This document shows, in pieces, positions 58,474-64,000 of a stretch of 64,000 nucleotides of DNA. The position numbers and the translations under genes were made by a program. The first letter of the stretch is position 1, and the number at the start of each line of letters is the position of its first letter. The notes under the pieces were generated by a model. The model was not told where the DNA came from. It worked only from the letters and a program-made list of their open reading frames with translations, and searched no databases. Source of the DNA: Acetobacter ghanensis (GTDB lineage Bacteria > Pseudomonadota > Alphaproteobacteria > Acetobacterales > Acetobacteraceae); contig NZ_LN609302.1 of the NCBI RefSeq assembly GCF_001499675.1, positions 342,896-406,895 of the forward strand, written 5' to 3'.

Positions 58474-60370
58474 AGGTGTGCGGGCAGCTTTGTCGGGTGC
58501 CAAAGTTATCAAACTGAAAAGCGGTAACGGTAAAGATACCAAGAGCAAGCCCTCCGCTAGACGGACAGAAACAGAGGACGGGCGCTTTTTCTGTGACGCT
58601 CATGGCCTGTTCCGAAAAGCAGTGGACAGCGCCAAAACCGATACGAAACTGTCCGGCCCTATTGAAGCCCTAGCCGAAACACGCGGGCCAGATGGCAAAG
58701 GCTGGGGCATCCTGCTGGGCTGGATTGACCGGGACGGACAACAGCATGAGCAAGCCTTTCCGCGTAGCCTGTTCAGTGGCGATTGTGGCGAATTGCGGAG
58801 CCAGCTTGCAGACGGAGGGCTTACGCTTGCAAGTAGCCCGGCCGCCAAGGCCGCCTTTGCGGACTGGTTAAGCAGCATTTCTACACCAGAGCGGGCGCAG
58901 TCGGTCGGGCGCATTGGCTGGCACACGCTGCCGGCTGGCCGGGCCTATGTGCTGCCAGATGCCACCTACGGCAACATGGACGAACGGGTAGTGCTGCAAA
59001 CAGCCGAGCCGGAAACGGATCTGTTTGGTGTATCTGGCACGGTGGAAGAATGGCAGCAGCACATAGGTTTGCTGTGCCGGGGCAACAGTCGCCTTATCTT
59101 GAGTGTATCAAGTGCGTTTGCGGCACCATTGCTTGGCCTGCTGGGGCTGGATGGTGGTGGTATATCGCTCTTTGGTGCCAGCCGGGCCGGTAAATCCACA
59201 GCATTGCTGGTTGCCTCCAGCGTATGCGGTGGCACGGCAGATGCCGGGGCCAAAGGCTATGCCCGCTCTTGGCGCTCTACCAGCAACGGACTGGAAAGCG
59301 TTGCGCTAGCAAGCTGTGATGCCCTGCTACCGCTGGACGAAATAGGACAGCTAGACCCAAGAGAAATTGCTGATGTGAGCTACATGCTTGCCAATGGGCA
59401 GGGCAAAGTCCGTGCCAGTCGTACCGGCTCTGCGCGGGCAGTTGCGCGCTGGCGGGTGCTGTTTTTGAGCACGGGTGAAAAAACGCTGGATGATGTGAAC
59501 CGTGAGGCTGGCCGGGCCACCAAAGCAGGCATGGAGGTGCGCTACTGTGACGTGCCAGCCGATGCAGGAGCCGGTATGGGCCTGTTTGAGAACACGCACC
59601 ATATGGATAACGCTGGGGAGTTTGCAGACCATCTGGGCAATGCCTGCGGGCAGTTTTACGGCGCACCTTTTCGGGCCTTTCTGGAACGTCTGACCGCCCT
59701 CATGGCGGAGGAAGGCATACGCCCACTACGGGAACGCCTGCTGGAGCGTCTGGAAGCCATAGCAACAGGATACCTGCAAAACTGGCCCCGTGCCTCCGGA
59801 CAGGTGCGTTCTGTTGCCCGGCGCTTCGCCATGATTGCCGTGGGCGGTGAACTGGCAACCACCTTTGGCCTGACCGGATGGGATGCAGATACGGCAGACG
59901 TGCTGGTTGGCCTGTGTTTTGGTGACTGGTTACGGGCGCGTGGCACCTCTGGCCGGAGGGAAGATGAACAGGCCGTGCAGCAACTCCGCGACTTCATTGC
60001 CCGCAATGGTGCGTCCCGCTTTCAGGATTGGGTGGACAGAACGGCAGAAGAACTCCCCCAGTCATGGGATGAGGGCAAACCACCACCAGAGAGATACCGC
60101 ACACAGAACCAAGCAGGCTGGAGACGCTGGGCCAAAACGCAAGAGGGACAATGGGGCTGGGGTTACATGCTCACGTCCTCGGGGATGCGTGAGGCTCTAG
60201 CGGGCCTGAACTTGCGGGACGCAACCAAGGTGCTGGCCGAGCGTGGTGTGCTGATACCGGATAAAGAGGGCAAGTTCTCACAATCTGTCCGCCCGCCGGG
60301 GCAAGCTGGCAATATCCGGCTCTATGTGGTGGCCGGAAACATTCTGGCACTCGCTGCCGGCAATGAATGA
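58430..60370 (+). CDS. DUF927-type P-loop helicase-like protein
   Basis: A 646-aa protein from the ATG at 58430, which has GGAG eight bases upstream and lies inside the end of the primase gene. Walker A is GASRAGKST near residue 245, the Walker B-like strand is CDALLPLDEIGQLD, and a sensor-like region VLFLSTGEKTLDD follows. DUF927 proteins pair with toprim primases in plasmid and satellite replication modules and are thought to be replicative helicases. The C-terminal 130 residues are less conserved. Confidence 0.87.
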   Translation: MSSETNQTQAGTGREGVRAALSGAKVIKLKSGNGKDTKSKPSARRTETEDGRFFCDAHGLFRKAVDSAKTDTKLSGPIEALAETRGPDGKGWGILLGWIDRDGQQHEQAFPRSLFSGDCGELRSQLADGGLTLASSPAAKAAFADWLSSISTPERAQSVGRIGWHTLPAGRAYVLPDATYGNMDERVVLQTAEPETDLFGVSGTVEEWQQHIGLLCRGNSRLILSVSSAFAAPLLGLLGLDGGGISLFGASRAGKSTALLVASSVCGGTADAGAKGYARSWRSTSNGLESVALASCDALLPLDEIGQLDPREIADVSYMLANGQGKVRASRTGSARAVARWRVLFLSTGEKTLDDVNREAGRATKAGMEVRYCDVPADAGAGMGLFENTHHMDNAGEFADHLGNACGQFYGAPFRAFLERLTALMAEEGIRPLRERLLERLEAIATGYLQNWPRASGQVRSVARRFAMIAVGGELATTFGLTGWDADTADVLVGLCFGDWLRARGTSGRREDEQAVQQLRDFIARNGASRFQDWVDRTAEELPQSWDEGKPPPERYRTQNQAGWRRWAKTQEGQWGWGYMLTSSGMREALAGLNLRDATKVLAERGVLIPDKEGKFSQSVRPPGQAGNIRLYVVAGNILALAAGNE

Positions 60371-60447
60371 CCTATAGCCGGAGGGAGCATGTCTGTTTTC
60401 CCCCCGGTCTATTTCCGCTCGGTATGCACCAGTAGCATGACTCGCTG

Positions 60448-60584
60448 TGTCTCTTTGAAGTATACCCCATAGAGACAAATTTGTGAGACAGTGGGTTGGC
60501 GGTTTTCTGCGTCTCAAATGGGTTGATTTTTAATTTTGAGACACATAAAAGAGAAAGTCTAAACCCTATTGAGACAAACGAGAC
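60448..60584. promoter_or_regulatory. Cluster of GAGACA motifs upstream of the serine recombinase (possible res site)
   Basis: GAGAC(A) or its complement occurs at 60448, 60472, 60485, 60511, 60538, 60571 and 60580, in mixed orientations over about 137 bp. Serine resolvases normally bind several such sites next to their own gene. Confidence 0.5.
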
Positions 60585-60589
60585 TCGGA

Positions 60590-61150
60590 ATGACCATTTA
60601 CGGATATGCGCGAGTCAGCACGACTGACCAAGACCTGACCATTCAGGAGCAGACCCTTGCCGCAGCCGGGTGCACGGTCATTCGCTCCGAAAAGGTTTCA
60701 GGGTCGAGCACTAGTGGCAGGAAAGAACTGCAAACCCTGCTTGCCTTCCTCCAGCGGGGCGATGTGCTGGTCGTCACACGCATAGACCGGCTGGCCCGCT
60801 CTATTGCTGACCTTCAAACCATTATGATGGAACTCAAGGCAAAGGGTGCAGCCTTGCGCTGCACAGAACAGCCCGTGGACACCAGCACGGCAGCAGGCAA
60901 AGCCTTTCTGGATATGCTGGGTGTGTTTGCCGAGTTTGAGACAAACCTCCGCCGGGAACGCCAGATGGAAGGCATAGCCAAGGCTAAAGCGGACGGACGT
61001 TATAAAGGACGAAAGCCTACAGCCCGCAATCAGGCCACCGAAGTGCAGGCACTTATGGAGCAGGGTATGAGCGCCACCGAGATTGCCAGCCGTCTTGGTA
61101 TAAGCCGGGCCTCTGTTTATCGCTGCAAGGATGCAGCCGAGCCTGCGTGA
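60590..61150 (+). CDS. Serine recombinase (resolvase/invertase family)
   Basis: A 186-aa protein of the small resolvase/invertase group. The nucleophile Ser is in YGYARVSTTDQD (residue 10). Catalytic-domain motifs are GDVLVVTRIDRLARSIADL and FAEFETNLRRERQ. The C-terminal helix-turn-helix is MSATEIASRLGISRASVYR. The start at 60590 (MTIYGYARVS) is canonical. It may resolve element multimers or invert DNA. It is the last gene before the right gene-poor end. Confidence 0.92.
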   Translation: MTIYGYARVSTTDQDLTIQEQTLAAAGCTVIRSEKVSGSSTSGRKELQTLLAFLQRGDVLVVTRIDRLARSIADLQTIMMELKAKGAALRCTEQPVDTSTAAGKAFLDMLGVFAEFETNLRRERQMEGIAKAKADGRYKGRKPTARNQATEVQALMEQGMSATEIASRLGISRASVYRCKDAAEPA

Positions 61151-61445
61151 GCCGTGGACATGCCGTGCGTGGTGTGTGCGGGCAGCGCGCGGGTTTCTTT
61201 TCCGATTTTTGAGCATTTCAGAGCTAAAACAGGCCGAGCTATGCACCAAAAGCATAACGAAAAATGTGTATTTTAAGGGGCAAAAAGCAGGGAAAACCAG
61301 CCGTTTAGAGCGGCAATATCCCTATGAATGGCAGAAAACAGCCATTCATGCTTTCAAAGTGATACACCTATTTTCGGCAGGTGTAACAGCCAGAACAAAA
61401 AAGGTGTATCACTTTTAGATAATTAAATCAGTCACTTATCCAGAG

Positions 61446-61472
61446 TGATACACCTGTTACACCTGATACACC
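61446..61472. repeat. Right iteron triplet, inverted relative to the left one
   Basis: Three contiguous units are TGATACACC, TGTTACACC and TGATACACC, the complement orientation of the left triplet. Single copies lie at 61360 (TGATACACC), 61380 (GGTGTAACA), 61403 (GGTGTATCA) and 61504 (GGTGTGACG). Paired iteron clusters at both ends recall the ori and crr sites of P4. Confidence 0.65.
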
Positions 61473-61514
61473 TTTTTTTGGGTAGGGGTGGTAAGAACAG
61501 GAAGGTGTGACGCG

Positions 61515-61552
61515 GCCAAGGTCATGCGTAAAGCGCATATCTCAACCTTGGC
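61515..61552. other. Nested hairpin beside the right iterons
   Basis: GCCAAGGT pairs with ACCTTGGC, and inside it ATGCG pairs with CGCAT. This 38-nt double stem lies about 40 bp from the iteron triplet. It could be a single-strand initiation structure or a small RNA element. Confidence 0.4.
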
Positions 61553-61861
61553 TCATAGGCTGGGGGCTATCGGAAAGTCGGGATGCCCTTGGGCACCGCA
61601 ACCGCATCAGGCTCACGCGCGGATTTTTTCGGCTGTTTGAAAAAAATCAAGTTTTCAAACGCTGGTGACTGTCATGGGGATGGGGGTATCCAATCTCTAG
61701 CGGCCATGAGCACCCGGACCGCGCCATGGGCAAATTTTTGCATCCGCGAAATTGAAACAAAAAGACACACAGGTAGCCGGAGGGCCAAGGCTGTCAGGTT
61801 TTTGAGAGAGAAAATCTGTGGCGGGAAAGAACCCTGCCCCATGCCAGCTCAGAAAACGCGG

Positions 61862-61890
61862 TTTCAAATGACTCCGGATTGACTCCGGAA
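61862..61890. repeat. Paired GACTCCGGA motif near attR
   Basis: This is the identical second copy of the 29-bp sequence at 50427-50455, in the same orientation, 15 bp from the att core. Confidence 0.6.
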
Positions 61891-61904
61891 GGCAGGAGAA
61901 CCCT

Positions 61905-62023
<119 letters not shown>

Positions 62024-62090
62024 TTACAGCCCATGAGGCTGAATTGGGGGTCTTTTACCACCCCTTTTTAAACAACACAAGCCTGAAAAT

Positions 62091-63002
62091 TCAAGATTTT
62101 AACAAAGCCAGAACCGTATCTAGCTGATCGAGATTTTTATAGTGAATTTCCAAAGAGCCACCTTTGCGGCCATCAAAATTCACAGCCACCTTCAGCCCCA
62201 GTCTGTTGGCCAGGTCACGCTCAAGCGCTGCGATTTCTGGATTTCTGGTTTTTTTCTCTTCAGCCGCTGGTTTACGGTTCTGCTGTTCCAACGCCTTTTG
62301 CACCAGAGCTTCAGTCTGACGGACAGACAGGCCCTTGGCAATCACCTCTGCTGCTGCTGCTATGGCATTAGGGTGTGCCAACAATGCTCTGGCATGGCCT
62401 GCGGATAACGTGCCTTTTTTCAGCTCATCCCGAACAGCCGGCGGTAGCTTGAGCAAACGCAGCATGTTGGCAACATGCGGCCGGGACTTGCCAATGGCTT
62501 TGGCCAGTTCATCCTGCGTCAGGCTGTATTCGTCCATCAAGCGGCTAAAGCCTTCCGCCTCTTCCACAGGGTTGAGGTCCGCACGCTGGAGGTTTTCCAC
62601 CAACGCGGCGGCCATAGCATCTGCTTCGCTCAGATCACGCACATGCACCGGAACTTCGTGGCACTGGGCTAGCTGGGCGGCGCGCCACCTGCGCTCCCCT
62701 GCGATAATCTGATACTGACCTTTTTTATTCGGGTCCGGACGCACCAGAATAGGCTGTAAAATACCACGCTCACGAATGGACTCAGCCAGTTCCTCAAGAG
62801 CGGCTGGCTCCATATCCTGCCGTGGTTGAAAAGGTCCGGCAACAAGAGCCTCGACCGGAAGAACGCTCACTGCACCACCCTTCTGTTCGGAATCAGTTCC
62901 TTTTGCATTAGCGGATACGCCAGCGGCTTCCCCCAATAATGCTGCGAGTCCTCTGCCCAGTTTAGGGCGGGCAGCAGACTTGCTCCGCGGTGGTGCGCTC
63001 AT
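62091..63002 (-). CDS. parB: Chromosome partitioning protein ParB
   Basis: CTP-dependent clamp that loads at parS and segregates the origin. The 303-aa protein has the ParB N-terminal domain ([34 protein letters not shown]), the box II region [19 protein letters not shown], a helix-turn-helix ([20 protein letters not shown]) and a C-terminal dimer domain. Its ATG overlaps the parA stop. Confidence 0.96.
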   Translation of the reverse strand: MSAPPRSKSAARPKLGRGLAALLGEAAGVSANAKGTDSEQKGGAVSVLPVEALVAGPFQPRQDMEPAALEELAESIRERGILQPILVRPDPNKKGQYQIIAGERRWRAAQLAQCHEVPVHVRDLSEADAMAAALVENLQRADLNPVEEAEGFSRLMDEYSLTQDELAKAIGKSRPHVANMLRLLKLPPAVRDELKKGTLSAGHARALLAHPNAIAAAAEVIAKGLSVRQTEALVQKALEQQNRKPAAEEKKTRNPEIAALERDLANRLGLKVAVNFDGRKGGSLEIHYKNLDQLDTVLALLKS

Positions 63003-63790
63003 GCCGTTCTCCTCATAATTTCGGCAGCAAGCGCCTGATACGCCGCAGCCCCGGTTGCACGGGGGTCATACGTCATGACGGGCAGACCATGGCTTTGCGC
63101 CTCGGAAATACGAATATTTCTGGGGATAAGGGTCTCAAGGACATCATCCCCAAAAAAGCTGCGCGCATCTGCCGCAACCAGTTCAGACAGATTATTGCGC
63201 TTGTCATACATGGTGAGCACAATGCCTGCGATCTTAAGATCCGGATTAAGATTTTTGGTGACATGCCCAATGGTTTTAACCAGATGCCCCAACCCTTCCA
63301 ACGCAAAGAATTCGCACTGCAAGGGCGCCAGCACACCATGGGCCGCCACAAGGGCATTGAGCGTAAGCAGGCCAAGGCTTGGGGGGCAGTCGATAATAAT
63401 ATAGTCAGCCTGCTGGGCCAGAGGGGCTAAGGCCTCGCTCAGGCGATGCTCCCGCCCTTCTGTGTCAACCAGCTCAATTTCTGCCCCAACCAACTCGGTA
63501 TTGGCAGCAATAACAGACAGGTTCTCAATTTCCGTCGGTTGCAGAACATCCTGCGCAGACTTTTCGTGCATAAGCAGGGCATAGGCCCCACCTTTTCTGG
63601 CATCGTAACTGACGCCAACACCCGTGGACGCATTGCCCTGCGGGTCCAGATCCAGAAGAACAACACGAGCGCCATCGGCTGCCAGAGCTGCTGCCAGATT
63701 AATGGCCGTGGTGGTTTTGCCCACGCCGCCTTTCTGGTTTGCTACTGCAAGAATGCAGCAGTCTTTTCTGTTCTTTTTAGCCTTCTGCAC
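62999..63790 (-). CDS. parA: Chromosome partitioning ATPase ParA
   Basis: Deviant Walker ATPase that moves ParB-bound origins. The 263-aa protein has the deviant Walker A KGGVGKTT in [20 protein letters not shown], the switch motifs [13 protein letters not shown] and [18 protein letters not shown], and no N-terminal DNA-binding domain, as in chromosomal ParA. Its start overlaps the rsmG end by 14 bp and its stop overlaps parB. Confidence 0.97.
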   Translation of the reverse strand: MQKAKKNRKDCCILAVANQKGGVGKTTTAINLAAALAADGARVVLLDLDPQGNASTGVGVSYDARKGGAYALLMHEKSAQDVLQPTEIENLSVIAANTELVGAEIELVDTEGREHRLSEALAPLAQQADYIIIDCPPSLGLLTLNALVAAHGVLAPLQCEFFALEGLGHLVKTIGHVTKNLNPDLKIAGIVLTMYDKRNNLSELVAADARSFFGDDVLETLIPRNIRISEAQSHGLPVMTYDPRATGAAAYQALAAEIMRRTA

Positions 63791-64000
63791 GATTAAAATT
63801 ACTCACTTCCAGAATCACACCATCGGGGCTTGTCTTGCTGGGCCATGACCGGACATCAAACCGCCAGGTCTTAGCCGCATCCTCAATTTCCTGTTCAGCC
63901 TGCCGTCCTTTTAAAAACAGGCCAACGCCATCGGGCTTTAGCAAGGGACGAGCCCATTCCAACAATTTGTCCAACGGGGCCAGCGCACGCGCCGTTACAA
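63777..64000 (-). CDS. rsmG: 16S rRNA (guanine527-N7)-methyltransferase RsmG, 3' part only
   Basis: The frame enters from the right edge with [20 protein letters not shown], the family motif, and ends at 63777 ([17 protein letters not shown]). Only about 74 residues are in the window. RsmG methylates G527 of 16S rRNA. The order rsmG-parA-parB is typical of the origin-proximal region. Confidence 0.9.
   Translation of the reverse strand, partial: VTARALAPLDKLLEWARPLLKPDGVGLFLKGRQAEQEIEDAAKTWRFDVRSWPSKTSPDGVILEVSNFNRAEG

Larger units (their letters stand above)
61151..61861. other. Gene-free right end of the element
   Basis: No coding sequence is supported. The region contains iteron copies (listed separately), a hairpin TGAATGGC(8 nt)GCCATTCA at 61325-61348, a 9-bp inverted repeat GTTTGAAAA/TTTTCAAAC at 61635-61660, and the paired GACTCCGGA motif beyond its end. 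It is probably a cis-acting replication or recombination region. Confidence 0.5.

Noticed and set aside
61131-61418. Short plus-strand frames after the serine recombinase
   Set aside because: No ribosome site and no protein-like composition; they run through the iterons and hairpins of the right end.
61360-61512. CRISPR-like array in the right end of the element
   Set aside because: The repeats are 9 bp, partly contiguous and in both orientations, with no constant spacers and no cas genes; they are iterons.

Overview
The window looks like a piece of a main chromosome of an acetic acid bacterium (Alphaproteobacteria, Acetobacteraceae; Acetobacter or a close relative). The basis is moderately GC-rich coding sequence, the alphaproteobacterial order yebC-ruvCAB-ybgC-tolQRAB-pal-cpoB-tilS-ftsH-folP-glmM, a CtrA-type regulator, and parA/parB next to rsmG, which usually marks the chromosome origin. 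No database search was possible, so the genus is an inference.

Layout. 1-6038 (minus): addA (cut by the window edge), addB and tsaE. 6473-7240: a CtrA-like regulator whose receiver domain has lost its phosphorylation residues. 7261-25732 (minus): thiD, glmM, folP, ftsH, tilS, the Tol-Pal cluster, ybgC, ruvBAC, yebC and secA, covering envelope integrity, Holliday-junction processing and secretion. 25978-38699 (mostly plus): a parvulin, argJ, an RDD protein, a large MscS-type channel, a 2OG-Fe(II) oxygenase, small secreted and membrane proteins, a DnaJ-type chaperone (minus), ubiK, a YbjN protein, proC, a TetR-like regulator, tRNA-Gln and an MFS transporter. 38786-49730: HU (minus), tRNA-Gly, nadE, the histidine genes hisB-hisH-GNAT-hisA-hisF-hisE, a HIT protein, a nitroreductase, a UbiH-like hydroxylase, a DUF4186 protein, an Ivy-type lysozyme inhibitor and a small tandem-repeat secreted protein.

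50217-61992 is an integrated element of about 11.7 kb in a tRNA-Lys(CTT) gene, bounded by an 88-bp direct repeat (87/88 identical). It carries a tyrosine integrase, an AT-rich cargo gene with a HEPN motif, an XRE repressor with repeated operator-like sites, a run of unknown proteins of which two have twin-arginine signal-like N-termini, an AlpA-like regulator, a toprim primase, a DUF927-type P-loop helicase and a serine recombinase. Nine-bp iterons (GGTGTATCA type) sit in tandem triplets near both ends in opposite orientation. With the primase and helicase they suggest an element that excises and replicates, like a P4- or PICI-type satellite or an integrated plasmid. No capsid, portal or conjugation gene is seen. 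This is the best candidate for an undescribed system in the window.

Beyond the element the chromosome resumes with tRNA-Lys, parB, parA and the end of rsmG (cut by the right edge).

Caution: addB (twice), thiD, proC and the HEPN gene each show a frame break at or beside a short homopolymer. Four of the five are explained by one missing base, so sequencing or assembly error should be excluded before calling these genes dead.
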